Below, one piece after another: positions 9,345 to 18,254 of a stretch of 64,000 nt of DNA. The stretch comes from Acinetobacter sp. UBA3106 (GTDB taxonomy: Bacteria > Pseudomonadota > Gammaproteobacteria > Pseudomonadales > Moraxellaceae). Below the pieces are notes generated by a model. It saw only the letters and a program-made list of their open reading frames with translations. It had not been told where the DNA came from and did not search any database. Every line of letters begins with the position of its first letter. The first letter of the stretch is position 1. The DNA is taken from NCBI GenBank assembly GCA_002365595.1, contig DFAM01000009.1:1-64000 (forward strand), written 5' to 3'. The translations under genes were made by a program, and so were the position numbers.

Positions 9345-10538
9345 TTATATTTTTATTTCGACAAAATTTGAATTATTTTCAAAAATTAAATTTAACTGTT
9401 TAATCAAATCATCCTGACCTTTTAAAGTAGACTTAATTCTTAAATAATTCATCATCACATTATCGGGGTATAATTCAAGTAATTGATCAGCTTCAGCCGT
9501 TCTTGCCGTCGCGCTATATACGTGCCATTTGGCAAAGGTAAAGACAGGCAAAGAAGGATATTTATTTTCCCAATAGTCAATTCGTTGCTCAAGCATTAAA
9601 TAATCTGGATTTTGCTTTAATAATTGCTGCTGGAACCACAAATAAAAAACGTCTTGATTAAACTGTTCATCGAGTAAATGTAATACCAGAGCTTCATGTT
9701 GCTGGCTCATTTCCGGCATACGCGATAATAACTTTAACCATAACACTTTAATATCATAATCACGGCTATAAATTTGGTCTTGCAAGTCTAAATAGCGTTG
9801 TTGCAAATTTTGCAAACTCTCGATATTGGCCTGATCAAAATTCACCAATAACTGTTTTAACCATTCGCGTTTATTTTCTGAACCTAAATGTCCATATTTC
9901 GTCGAGCGTAAATACATCCAAGGGAACTGAACGGCAAACTTTTCCCATAAACCGGTTAATCTTAAATCATAAGCACTTTTTACCTCATTTAACCAGGGTG
10001 AAAGCTCGTGCTGATTTAAGAACTCCAGATGGGTTAAGGCCTGTTCACCATCATTTTGCGACAGGTAAATTTCTATGCGTTGGATCTCCGCCAATTCAAA
10101 TGCCATGGCATTACTTTGATTCAAGATTGCCAGAGCTTGTGGATATCGCTGCTGCATCCAATATAAACGTGAACCTATAATGCCCTTTAATAAACCTGAT
10201 TGAGAAAATACGTTTTGAATAAATTGGTGTTGGTCTTGTGCTGCTTCTAATAACCAAACCACTGCTAACTGTTCATAAGGATGTAAGTTTTTAAAATTAA
10301 AAACCGTTTCTAATTTGCGTTGTTCCCGGGTTAAGTAACGCTTAATTAATAACCATAGCAACTGAATAAATAGACTTAAACTGGCCAGAATAATAAACAT
10401 CATCCAGATATTGGTCTGAATTTGCCATTCACGCCAATATAAATAAACATAACCCGCGCCATAACCATAACTTAAAAGACTTAAGACTGCGATAATGATT
10501 AAGCTAATAAACGCATAGGCCAGTAAAATCTGCTTCAT
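9345..10538 (-). CDS. hemY: HemY-like membrane TPR protein
   Basis: This is the HemY-like protein linked with hemC-hemD-hemX in gammaproteobacteria; it is unrelated to Bacillus HemY oxidase, and its biochemical role is unsettled. Two N-terminal membrane helices (ILLAYAFISLIIIAVLSLLSYG and WMMFIILASLSLFIQLLWLLI) are followed by a HemY_N region and helical TPR-like repeats to the end. I start at the ATG at 10538 (MKQILL), which has GGGG upstream and lies 7 bp after the hemX stop; a longer frame to 10562 would overlap hemX. The protein has 397 residues. Confidence 0.85.
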   Translation of the reverse strand: MKQILLAYAFISLIIIAVLSLLSYGYGAGYVYLYWREWQIQTNIWMMFIILASLSLFIQLLWLLIKRYLTREQRKLETVFNFKNLHPYEQLAVVWLLEAAQDQHQFIQNVFSQSGLLKGIIGSRLYWMQQRYPQALAILNQSNAMAFELAEIQRIEIYLSQNDGEQALTHLEFLNQHELSPWLNEVKSAYDLRLTGLWEKFAVQFPWMYLRSTKYGHLGSENKREWLKQLLVNFDQANIESLQNLQQRYLDLQDQIYSRDYDIKVLWLKLLSRMPEMSQQHEALVLHLLDEQFNQDVFYLWFQQQLLKQNPDYLMLEQRIDYWENKYPSLPVFTFAKWHVYSATARTAEADQLLELYPDNVMMNYLRIKSTLKGQDDLIKQLNLIFENNSNFVEIKI

Positions 10539-10545
10539 TGATTCA

Positions 10546-11388
10546 TTACCCCAATAATGCACGCGTATTTAAACTAGGCGTAGGCAAGACCGTAAATCCT
10601 TTGATCTTCTGGATGTTTTGAATCAGTTGTCGCGATTTATCATCAGGAATTTGATTTAACAATTGAATAATTTCATTCAATGATTTTTGATACTCTAAAT
10701 ATTGACCTTGTTTTAAGGCTTGTTGAGCAATTAATAATCTGAGCTGTGCTTCTTTTAGAATTAACGGACGCTGCATGAGCGCCGTAGCAGGTTGTTTGGC
10801 AGGTTCAATCACCAGCCAACGTTGCCAGAAATTTTTATCTGTTGCTTGGCTCGTGCTTAATTGTGGCATCTTTATTTCCTGAGCCAAGGCAACATCAAGT
10901 TGCTGAAGCAGCGTATCTACTTTGACTTGCTGAGCCATTCGCTCACTGACAAAGTGTTGAATCACCTGATGATCTTTGGCAATCACCTGATGCAGGCTTT
11001 GCTTTAATGGCACTGCCAGAGCATATTGCTCAAGATTGCGATCTAAACTGGTTAACTTATCTAAAGCTGCAGTAAATTGTTTTTGCTGCAACATAAATTC
11101 AATCAATTCTAATTGTTGTTTAATCAAAACTACGGGATCAATACTTGCATCTTGCAGGTCTTTTAACTCTTGTGCTGCCTGTGAATTTGTCGGTACAGAC
11201 TCATCTTTTAGCATGACTTTGCGCTGTAAAGCCACCAGTTGATCATTTAAATTTGCATTATTCTGTTCAAGGCGATGCAGACTCGTGTTTAATTCTGTTT
11301 GTTGTGCAGTAAGATTAAATAAGTCATAACTTAATTTAGCAATCCAGAGTAGACTTAAAATAGACAATAAAATCAGTATTTTCTTCAT
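10546..11388 (-). CDS. hemX: HemX-like protein of the haem gene cluster
   Basis: The 280-residue protein has an N-terminal membrane helix (ILILLSILSLLWIAKLSYDLF), a coiled coil of about 40 residues (TELNTSLHRLEQNNANLND onward) and an alpha-helical periplasmic domain. HemX is often labelled uroporphyrinogen-III methyltransferase, but this protein has no methyltransferase motif, so that label should not be applied. Its ATG overlaps the hemD stop by four bases (ATGA). Confidence 0.82.
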   Translation of the reverse strand: MKKILILLSILSLLWIAKLSYDLFNLTAQQTELNTSLHRLEQNNANLNDQLVALQRKVMLKDESVPTNSQAAQELKDLQDASIDPVVLIKQQLELIEFMLQQKQFTAALDKLTSLDRNLEQYALAVPLKQSLHQVIAKDHQVIQHFVSERMAQQVKVDTLLQQLDVALAQEIKMPQLSTSQATDKNFWQRWLVIEPAKQPATALMQRPLILKEAQLRLLIAQQALKQGQYLEYQKSLNEIIQLLNQIPDDKSRQLIQNIQKIKGFTVLPTPSLNTRALLG

Positions 11389-12164
11389 GTGTTCCCTTGC
11401 ACAACAACAAGCTTCTGCAAAATTGAATCTGTATTTAAATCAGGTAGCCGCGTGATATTAAAACATGTGGACTGATTTTTTTTATAATTCGAAACAACTT
11501 GATACAAGCGCTCCCCTAAAACCAGATAATGCCCTTTAGCAATCATCTGTTTTTGATTCTGCATCAGCTGAATCCAATTCAACCAACTTGCTTCGCTACT
11601 GACCACCATAGCATACTGTTCTTGTTTTTCTAATAAATATAATATGTTATCTAAATATTGCTGCGCAAATACGGGACAGCGACGCTCATATAAAATAAAA
11701 TTTAAAATGCGCATGCCTTGCTGTTTTAACTGGTCCATCATAAACAGACGCCCCCCTTCTCCACGCCAAAAAGCCAAACACTGGCCGGCCTTGAGCGTTT
11801 TTAAAACAGGAAGTTGCAACATCCCTTCTGATGTTTCGACTTGAGGCACTTCAGCAGAAATACCATATTGCGCCAAAGCCTGAGCAGTACGCTCACCGAC
11901 AGCAATCCACTGAACATGCGCAAGTTGATCCAAAGTGATGCCTGATAATTTTAAATACTCCATACCGATTTGCACGGCCGTGGGACTGACCACCACAATT
12001 ACCTGAGCATTCGGCAACTGCTGATAAAGCTCAGACAAGTCCGCTGACCAGGCCTGTGGCAGTAATTCAAGTAAAGGTAAATCCAGCACCTCAATGTGAG
12101 CCATGCGCAATGCATGACTCAATTCTTGTGCACGGTCTTGCGGACGTGTATTGATAAACAGCAT
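11385..12164 (-). CDS. hemD: Uroporphyrinogen-III synthase
   Basis: HemD cyclises hydroxymethylbilane to uroporphyrinogen III with inversion of ring D. The 259-residue protein begins MLFINTRPQDRAQEL, the usual family start, and shows VVVSPTAVQIGMEYL, WIAVGERTAQAL and the YERRCP segment. This family is very divergent, so gene order gives much of the certainty. The chosen ATG lies one base past the hemC stop (TAATATG); the longer frame to 12191 runs into hemC and is rejected. Confidence 0.9.
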   Translation of the reverse strand: MLFINTRPQDRAQELSHALRMAHIEVLDLPLLELLPQAWSADLSELYQQLPNAQVIVVVSPTAVQIGMEYLKLSGITLDQLAHVQWIAVGERTAQALAQYGISAEVPQVETSEGMLQLPVLKTLKAGQCLAFWRGEGGRLFMMDQLKQQGMRILNFILYERRCPVFAQQYLDNILYLLEKQEQYAMVVSSEASWLNWIQLMQNQKQMIAKGHYLVLGERLYQVVSNYKKNQSTCFNITRLPDLNTDSILQKLVVVQGNT

Positions 12165-12165
12165 A

Positions 12166-13083
12166 TTAATAGAGAGCTTTGAGCAAATCACCCGCGCCTT
12201 GGGCTAACAATTCTTGCGCCAAAGCGACCCCGATTTTTTCGGCTTGATTAATATCACCGACTTGTTCTGCTTTCAGTAAAGTTTTCCCATCTACACTACC
12301 CACACGACCTTGCATATGGATTTGACCCTGTTCAAGGATGGCATAACCTGCAATCGGGACTTGGCAACCGCCTTCCAAATAGGCATTAAAGGCACGTTCT
12401 GTACGCACGCACACATCGGTTTCGCTATGTAGCAGCGGTAAAATAAGGTCCAGCACCGCCTGGTCTTCCGCACGACATTCCAGACCCAGTGCCCCTTGTC
12501 CAACTGCTGGCAGACTCACTTCCGCGGGCAGCGTATGACGAATCCGTTCAGCCAACCCCAAACGTTTTAAACCTGCACTTGCCAGAATAATGGCATCATA
12601 AAGGCCTGCATCCAATTTGGATAAACGCGTTCCCACATTGCCACGTAAATCAATAATGTCTAAATCTGGGCGGGCTTTTAAAATCTGGCTTTTGCGACGC
12701 AGGCTTGATGTTCCAACCTTCGCACCTTGCGGCAACTGTTCAAAACTTGCATATGTATTCGACACAAAGGCATCCAGCGGATCTTCGCGCTCACAAATCA
12801 CAGCAAGTGATAAACCGGCAGGTAATTTCATCGGCACATCTTTCATAGAATGCACTGCCAAATCTGCACGGCCATCAAGCAGAGCTGCTTCTAATTCTTT
12901 AACAAAGAGTCCTTTGCCACCAATCTTGGCCAAAGGCGTATCCAAAATTTTGTCACCCTGGGTGACGAAGGTCACTAACTCAACTTTAAGATCGGAATGC
13001 AATGCCTCTAAACGGGCACGAATATGTTCCGCCTGCCATAAAGCAAGTGGGCTTTGTCGAGTTGCAATCTTCAAAATCTTCAT
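12166..13083 (-). CDS. hemC: Hydroxymethylbilane synthase (porphobilinogen deaminase)
   Basis: HemC joins four porphobilinogen units into hydroxymethylbilane using a covalent dipyrromethane cofactor. The 305-residue length is typical. Visible motifs are TRQSPLALWQAEHI, VHSMKDVP with the catalytic Asp region, GTSSLRRKSQ and DLRGNVGTRL for substrate carboxylates, and EGGCQVPI, whose Cys carries the cofactor. It heads the hemC-hemD-hemX-hemY run. Confidence 0.97.
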   Translation of the reverse strand: MKILKIATRQSPLALWQAEHIRARLEALHSDLKVELVTFVTQGDKILDTPLAKIGGKGLFVKELEAALLDGRADLAVHSMKDVPMKLPAGLSLAVICEREDPLDAFVSNTYASFEQLPQGAKVGTSSLRRKSQILKARPDLDIIDLRGNVGTRLSKLDAGLYDAIILASAGLKRLGLAERIRHTLPAEVSLPAVGQGALGLECRAEDQAVLDLILPLLHSETDVCVRTERAFNAYLEGGCQVPIAGYAILEQGQIHMQGRVGSVDGKTLLKAEQVGDINQAEKIGVALAQELLAQGAGDLLKALY

Positions 13084-13190
13084 AAATCTAAGAAACAGTC
13101 AATAAGTGCGTTAGTGTAAACTTAACGCGCTGACTAGAAAATGCAAGTAAATTTGCACTATCGTTTTCATCTAGACTCATGAAAGCAGAT

Positions 13191-13931
13191 TTACATCTTT
13201 TGGATGCGTTCTCTTAAATTAGGCAGATGACGTCGGCTGACGGCCAAACGCTCTTCCAGTTCACGGCAACGCACCTGATACTGCCCCGAGCTAATCACTT
13301 CAAGACCATCCAGAAAATGTACTGAAACCAAAGCATTACGATGAATTCGAATAAACTGGTCGCCAAATTCATTTTCCAGATCTTTTAAAGTTTCATCGAT
13401 CAGTACACTGCCATTTTTATGCCGTACCGTGACATATTTTTGATCTGCTAAAAAATAATAAATATTTTCTACAGGAACCAGTTCCACACCACGGTAGGTT
13501 TTTGCCACAATCTGGTGGCGTTTTATATTAAGTTCGTCCATATCTTCTTTTTGTTTTAAAGTGCTCATTTGTGCTTGAGTCAGTTTTGTTAAATGATCTA
13601 ATACCTGTTGCAATTCCTGCTGCATTACTGGTTTCAGTAAATAGCCTTCTGCATGCGACTTAAATGCCTCCAAAGCATGTTCATCATAGGCAGTACAGAA
13701 AACGATGGCGGGCATAGGATCAAGCTGGCGCAGTTGTTCGGCGCAGCTCAAGCCATCCATTTCAGGCATTTGAATATCTAAAAGTACTACATCCGGCTCA
13801 TAGAATTGAGTCATTTCAATTGCCTGCTGCCCATAACTTGCAGTAGCAACCACCTGGTGTCCCAGCTGTGTAACTAAACGTGACAAGCGCTCTACAGCGA
13901 GAGGTTCATCATCGCAAATCAGGATGTCCAT
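13191..13931 (-). CDS. algR: LytTR-type response regulator, AlgR family
   Basis: A receiver domain (residues 1-120) has the acidic pair DD near residues 6-7, the phospho-acceptor in VVLLDIQMPEMDG (about Asp-54) and a conserved Lys in YLLKPV. A LytTR DNA-binding domain covers residues 140-246 (IYYFLADQKYVTVRH, FIRIHRNALVSV). The start has an excellent GGAGGAG site. The kinase gene lies 52 bp upstream on the same strand. Pseudomonas AlgR controls virulence and twitching; the Acinetobacter regulon cannot be inferred here. Confidence 0.9.
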   Translation of the reverse strand: MDILICDDEPLAVERLSRLVTQLGHQVVATASYGQQAIEMTQFYEPDVVLLDIQMPEMDGLSCAEQLRQLDPMPAIVFCTAYDEHALEAFKSHAEGYLLKPVMQQELQQVLDHLTKLTQAQMSTLKQKEDMDELNIKRHQIVAKTYRGVELVPVENIYYFLADQKYVTVRHKNGSVLIDETLKDLENEFGDQFIRIHRNALVSVHFLDGLEVISSGQYQVRCRELEERLAVSRRHLPNLRERIQKM

Positions 13932-13983
13932 TTCTCCTCCTTCACAGTCAACATCATTTTTTTTATAGGTTAACTATGATCTT

Positions 13984-15141
13984 TTATTTATATCGATATT
14001 GCACAACAGTGGTAAAAATTCCCTTCCCCGCGTATGTCTGAAAAGTTGCAGAGCGACCATAATAAGCCTCAAGCCGCTGCTTCACATTTTCAACTGCAAT
14101 ACCATGTCCCTGTCGTAAATTTATTTTATCCTGTGTATAAGGGTTAGTAATGACTATATTGACTTGATTTTGCAATATTTCAATCAATATGCTTATCGTA
14201 CTCTTTGTTAGAAATTTTTCAACTCCATGAAAAATACTATTTTCCACTAAAGGTTGTAAAGTTAATAAAGGAATTTGTATCTCAGAAAAGAGAACTTCAT
14301 CGTCATATTTCCATTCTACGTGCAAGCGATCACCTAAACGAATCTGCTCAATCGCCAGATAACGCTGGCACAATTCAATTTCATCTTTTAATCGGACCAG
14401 TTTAAGTTCTTTAAAACTTGCACGAAATAGTTGTGATAAATTCAGTAACATTTGTTCTGCTTTATCTGGATCAATGCTAATTAAACTAATTACAGTATTG
14501 AGACTATTAAATAAAAAATGCGGATGAATTCGCGCTTGCATGGCTTGAATTCGTGCATTCAATTCACTGTTCTGCTGCCGTGCCCATTGTTCCCGCATAT
14601 ACAAATAACGAAAACAAAAGCTTCCTATCAGTACCCCAAAACTGAGATTTAATCCCACGCCATCGAATAAAACCTGTAGCGTCAAATGCTGGAATTGAAA
14701 GTTTTGTCCAAAGAAAATAAAAACGTTGAGTACCACCGTGGTGATTAACACGATAATCTGCACTAAAACGAAGCCCACGACCAGAGTCTGGCCAAAACTA
14801 AAGTGCTGAATCTTTTTCTGCAGGCGTTCCATTAACGCCACAAAAGCCAGCAATACCCAATCAATGAACAATATATATTGCAGCAGGCGATCGATATGCA
14901 AAGCCGTCCAGGATTGTGCTTCTGCCAGCGCCAAGATGACGGCCAAAATATTGCTGGCAATAAATAATTCAATTAAATGTTGCCAATGGCCCATTTTCGT
15001 AAAAAAATAGGCGTTATTATTTTTCCTACCATCTGTATACGTCGAAGTTGGATCGACTTGTTTTTCGGCAAGTGATTCTGAATTTGCTATACTCTTGTTC
15101 AAATTACTGCTTTTTATTTTATTGAGCCGATATGACCACAT
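13984..15141 (-). CDS. Sensor histidine kinase, AlgZ/LytS-like
   Basis: Several membrane helices (residues 55-190) precede a His_kinase domain with HPHFLFNSLNTVISL, whose first His is the predicted phosphorylation site, and an ATPase domain with LVENSIFHGVEKF and GHGIAVENVKQRL. It pairs with the LytTR regulator downstream. The start is uncertain: the longest frame (385 aa) begins at 15141 and overlaps the divergent argH start by 10 bp; it has a GAGGA site. An ATG at 14994 (MGHWQHL) would give 336 residues and would free the argH promoter from coding sequence. The first 49 residues are low-complexity and unlike the family. Confidence 0.85.
   Translation of the reverse strand: MWSYRLNKIKSSNLNKSIANSESLAEKQVDPTSTYTDGRKNNNAYFFTKMGHWQHLIELFIASNILAVILALAEAQSWTALHIDRLLQYILFIDWVLLAFVALMERLQKKIQHFSFGQTLVVGFVLVQIIVLITTVVLNVFIFFGQNFQFQHLTLQVLFDGVGLNLSFGVLIGSFCFRYLYMREQWARQQNSELNARIQAMQARIHPHFLFNSLNTVISLISIDPDKAEQMLLNLSQLFRASFKELKLVRLKDEIELCQRYLAIEQIRLGDRLHVEWKYDDEVLFSEIQIPLLTLQPLVENSIFHGVEKFLTKSTISILIEILQNQVNIVITNPYTQDKINLRQGHGIAVENVKQRLEAYYGRSATFQTYAGKGIFTTVVQYRYK
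15085..15093 (+). promoter_or_regulatory. Extended -10 promoter of argH
   Basis: The sequence TGCTATACT is an extended -10 element about 40 bp upstream of the argH ATG at 15132. No good -35 box is visible, as is usual for extended -10 promoters. It lies inside the longest reading frame of the divergent kinase gene. Confidence 0.5.
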
Positions 15142-16562
15142 CTTCTAATTCCTCAAATCCGTCACAAACCCAAACTTCGGGTATGTGGGGCGGTCGTTTC
15201 TCTGAAGCTACTGACGCATTTGTTGCTGAATTTACAGCATCTGTTCAATTTGACCAACGCTTTTATAAACAAGATATTGCAGGCTCTATTGCGCATGCAA
15301 CCATGCTTGCCAAAGTAGGGGTTTTAACCGAACAGGAACGTGATGACATCATTAACGGTTTAAACACCATTAAAGCTGAAATTGAAGCAGGTGATTTTGA
15401 ATGGCGCATTGATCTAGAAGATGTGCACATGAACATTGAGTCGCGTTTGACTCAGCGTATTGGCATCACCGGTAAAAAACTACATACCGGCCGCAGCCGT
15501 AATGACCAGGTTGCCACAGACATTCGTTTATATGTACGTGATGAAATTGATGCCATTTTAGAACTATTACAAAAATTACAAAAAGGTATTTTGGGCTTAG
15601 CGGCAAAAAACACTAATACCATTATGCCTGGTTTTACCCATCTGCAAACGGCTCAACCGGTGACTTTTGGTCACCACTTGATGGCCTGGTTTGAAATGCT
15701 AGTACGTGACTCAGAGCGTTTAATCGACTGCCGTAAACGTGTGAATCGTCTACCACTTGGTTCTGCTGCACTTGCAGGTACCACTTATCCCATCGAGCGT
15801 GAATACACAGCACAGCTTTTAGGTTTTGAAGCGGTATGTGAAAACTCGTTAGATGCGGTGTCTGACCGTGACTTCGGTATTGAATTTAACGCAGCTGCAT
15901 CTTTAATCATGATGCATTTATCGCGTATGTCTGAAGAAATGATTCTGTGGACTTCTGCTCAGTTCAAGTTTGTCAACATTCCTGACCGTTTCTGTACCGG
16001 TTCTTCAATTATGCCGCAGAAGAAAAACCCGGATGTGCCTGAATTAATCCGTGGTAAAACTGGCCGTGTCTATGGTGACCTGATGAGCCTGTTAACGCTG
16101 ATGAAAGGTCAGCCATTGGCGTATAACAAAGACAATCAGGAAGACAAAGAACCATTATTTGACGCAATCGATACGGTTCGCGGTTCATTGATGGCATTTG
16201 CTGACATGATCCCTGCCTTGGTGCCAAACATTGACATCATGCGTGAAGCTGCGTTACGTGGTTTCTCGACTGCAACTGACCTTGCAGATTACTTAGTAAA
16301 AAATGGTGTGGCATTCCGTGATGCACATGAAATCGTGGGTAAAGCCGTAGCGCTTGGCGTTCAAGAAGGTAAAGACCTGTCTGAATTGACACTTGAACAA
16401 CTGCAACAGTTCTCTGACCTGATTCAAGCAGATGTATTTGAAAAAGCCTTGACGCTTGAAGCGTCTGTGAATGCACGTAACCACATTGGTGGTACTGCAC
16501 CTGCACAGGTGGAAGCTGCAATTGCGCGTGCTTATGCTCGTTTAGAAAAACTCTACGTTTAA
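15132..16562 (+). CDS. argH: Argininosuccinate lyase
   Basis: ArgH splits argininosuccinate into arginine and fumarate, the last step of arginine synthesis. The 476 residues include an N-terminal lead of about 15 Ser/Thr/Gln-rich residues before MWGGRFSEATD. The fumarase-superfamily signature GSSIMPQKKNPD is near residues 295-306, and HTGRSRNDQV and TAQPVTFGHHL mark the active site. yggX follows after 11 bp and is probably co-transcribed. Confidence 0.97.
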   Translation: MTTSSNSSNPSQTQTSGMWGGRFSEATDAFVAEFTASVQFDQRFYKQDIAGSIAHATMLAKVGVLTEQERDDIINGLNTIKAEIEAGDFEWRIDLEDVHMNIESRLTQRIGITGKKLHTGRSRNDQVATDIRLYVRDEIDAILELLQKLQKGILGLAAKNTNTIMPGFTHLQTAQPVTFGHHLMAWFEMLVRDSERLIDCRKRVNRLPLGSAALAGTTYPIEREYTAQLLGFEAVCENSLDAVSDRDFGIEFNAAASLIMMHLSRMSEEMILWTSAQFKFVNIPDRFCTGSSIMPQKKNPDVPELIRGKTGRVYGDLMSLLTLMKGQPLAYNKDNQEDKEPLFDAIDTVRGSLMAFADMIPALVPNIDIMREAALRGFSTATDLADYLVKNGVAFRDAHEIVGKAVALGVQEGKDLSELTLEQLQQFSDLIQADVFEKALTLEASVNARNHIGGTAPAQVEAAIARAYARLEKLYV

Positions 16563-16573
16563 GGAAAGCTGAT

Positions 16574-16849
16574 ATGTCTCGACAAGTTTTTTGCCGTAAG
16601 TATCAAACAGAAATGGAAGGTTTAGACTTTGCACCGTTCCCGGGTGCAAAGGGTCAGGAATTATTTGATACCGTATCTAAACAGGCCTGGCAGGAATGGC
16701 TTAAACATCAGACCACCTTGATCAATGAAAAACGTTTGAACGTGTTTGAGCCGGATGCGAAAAAGTTTCTTGAAGAACAACGCGAAAAATTCTTTAGCAA
16801 TGATGAAACCTTAGAAAAAGCTGAAGGGCTGAAGCCTGAAGAAAAATAA
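16574..16849 (+). CDS. yggX: Probable Fe(II)-trafficking protein YggX
   Basis: The 91-residue protein matches the YggX family end to end: MSRQVFCRKYQTEMEGLDF with the single conserved Cys at position 7, PFPGAKGQELF, and WQEWLKHQTTLINEKRLN. YggX protects iron-sulphur clusters and helps resist superoxide in enterobacteria. It lies 11 bp after argH. Confidence 0.95.
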   Translation: MSRQVFCRKYQTEMEGLDFAPFPGAKGQELFDTVSKQAWQEWLKHQTTLINEKRLNVFEPDAKKFLEEQREKFFSNDETLEKAEGLKPEEK

Positions 16850-16868
16850 GGCGCTGCCTTATTTTTCT

Positions 16869-16950
16869 GCAAGACAAGCGAAGCGCGTAGTTTTGATTGT
16901 CAAAAGGGAATCTGAAAAGATTCCCTTTTTTAGCTTAGGAGCACTGCTCC
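16869..16950. repeat. 82-bp direct repeat, copy 1, containing a terminator
   Basis: This segment is identical over 82 bp to 16986-17067, the two copies starting 117 bp apart. It contains a hairpin AAAGGGAATC/GATTCCCTTT followed by T6 (16903-16930), which would end the argH-yggX transcript. The copy starts GCAAGACAAGCGAAGC and ends GGAGCACTGCTCC, a second small palindrome. Confidence 0.9.
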
Positions 16951-16985
16951 GCCACGCCGCAAGACCTAAAGCTAGGCTTTAGGTG

Positions 16986-17067
16986 GCAAGACAAGCGAAG
17001 CGCGTAGTTTTGATTGTCAAAAGGGAATCTGAAAAGATTCCCTTTTTTAGCTTAGGAGCACTGCTCC
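16986..17067. repeat. 82-bp direct repeat, copy 2, containing a terminator
   Basis: Identical to 16869-16950, with its own hairpin and T-run at 17020-17047. The 35-bp spacer between the copies holds another small inverted repeat, CCTAAAGC/GCTTTAGG. The arrangement looks like a tandem duplication of a terminator region. Confidence 0.9.
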
Positions 17068-17131
17068 ACCCGAACACAAGGCGAAGGCTGTGCCTGAGCG
17101 TAATTAGATAGAGCGCTGCTTTAAATTTTAA

Positions 17132-17197
17132 GCAAGGCAAACGAAGTTCGTAGCTTCTCCTGTCATAAAGGAGTCTTTAAAAGGCTCCTTTTTTATT
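17132..17197. repeat. Degenerate third copy of the repeat, with terminator
   Basis: The start GCAAGGCAAACGAAGTTCG resembles the start of the two exact copies, and it too runs into a hairpin, AAAGGAGTC/GGCTCCTTT (17167-17191) followed by T-rich DNA. The hairpin sequence differs from the other copies but the layout is the same. Confidence 0.6.
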
Positions 17198-17368
17198 CTA
17201 TAAAGCTTAAAAGCCACGCTTGGGCTTTTCTATGCTCTATGTTTATTACTTCTTATCAATAGATTTAGTTCTTAACATTTAGAAATAACTGTAAACCAAA
17301 AATACATTATTCAATAAAACTATACATTAGAATACAATAACCTACATGATTAGTTAGATTTCTCCTCC

Positions 17369-17466
17369 TATACTTAGTCTCAAGTAGATGATTATCCATC
17401 TTATAACTATTATAAATATCCCCGATTTCAATCCTAGGTTTCCCCCAAAATCTAGGATTTTTTTTG
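17369..17466 (+). ncRNA. Candidate small RNA ending in an orphan terminator
   Basis: A strong rho-independent terminator, AATCCTAG/CTAGGATT followed by T8 (17430-17466), has no gene in the preceding 580 bp except beyond three other terminators. A TATACT -10-like box lies at 17369-17374, but no convincing -35 box accompanies it. Together they could define a transcript of about 85-90 nt. I find no start-stop frame that looks coding. This is an inference from the orphan terminator only. Confidence 0.3.
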
Positions 17467-17511
17467 TCTGCTATTTTTGAGGAGGATTTTCCAAAAAATT
17501 AGGGCAGATAT

Positions 17512-17537
17512 AAAAAAACGCCCCTTTAGGACGTTTT
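17512..17537 (-). terminator. Rho-independent terminator after pgsA
   Basis: On the minus strand the stem AAAACGTCC/GGGGCGTTTT is followed by a T-run, 22 bp past the pgsA stop. Confidence 0.75.
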
Positions 17538-17558
17538 TGGATTTTTTTAAATCGGGGC

Positions 17559-18146
17559 TTAAGGCTGTTTTAAATAAGGCCATGCGGCTTTTAAATAAAT
17601 AAACATTGACCATAATGTCAGAATGACCGCCGTGTAAAGCAAGGCATAAGCCAACGTTTCAAACGGCTGCCAATTCAGCAAAAATACTGAAATCGCAATC
17701 ATCTGGAAAGCAGTTTTATATTTACCTACAGTCGATACGGCAACACTGGTACGCGCTCCCAACTCTGCCATCCATTCACGCAGGGCAGAAACCGTAATTT
17801 CACGTGAAATAATCACAATTGCCGCAAAGGCCATAGAAATGCTCGGTTGCCATTGCACCAAAACAATTAATGCAGCCGCAACCATGAGCTTATCTGCGAC
17901 AGGATCCAAAAAACGTCCAAATGCGGAGGTTTGATTGAGTGAACGGGCCAAATAGCCATCAAACCAGTCAGTTATCGCAGCAATGACAAAAATGGCCGTT
18001 AAAATAATGTGACGAGTCATATTTGTATCATGACTTGCAACACCAACTGCAGGTGGCCAGTAAGCCACCAGCAAGAAAACAGGAATTAAAGCGATACGCG
18101 CCAAAGTCAAGATATTCGGAATATTCAGGATGCGACCTGTAGTCAT
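17559..18146 (-). CDS. pgsA: CDP-diacylglycerol-glycerol-3-phosphate 3-phosphatidyltransferase
   Basis: PgsA makes phosphatidylglycerol phosphate, the committed step towards phosphatidylglycerol and cardiolipin, in the inner membrane. The CDP-alcohol phosphotransferase signature is clear: DWFDGYLAR, then SAFGRFLDPVADK. About five membrane helices follow the usual pattern. I start at MTTGRILNIPNILT (18146, 195 aa), matching the family; the open frame extends 22 codons further to 18212 but that extension is not family-like. Confidence 0.93.
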   Translation of the reverse strand: MTTGRILNIPNILTLARIALIPVFLLVAYWPPAVGVASHDTNMTRHIILTAIFVIAAITDWFDGYLARSLNQTSAFGRFLDPVADKLMVAAALIVLVQWQPSISMAFAAIVIISREITVSALREWMAELGARTSVAVSTVGKYKTAFQMIAISVFLLNWQPFETLAYALLYTAVILTLWSMFIYLKAAWPYLKQP

Positions 18147-18254
18147 AGACACCGCCAATTTTTTCCCTCTATGTACAATGAAAAACCACACATATTTTGA
18201 GGATTGATTCATCGTTAATGAGAGTCACTTTATACGAATTGCTAGAAAGTGTCA

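Noticed and set aside
10546..11388. Uroporphyrinogen-III C-methyltransferase
   Set aside because: HemX is often given this name, but no SAM-binding motif is present; only the HemX-like label is supported.
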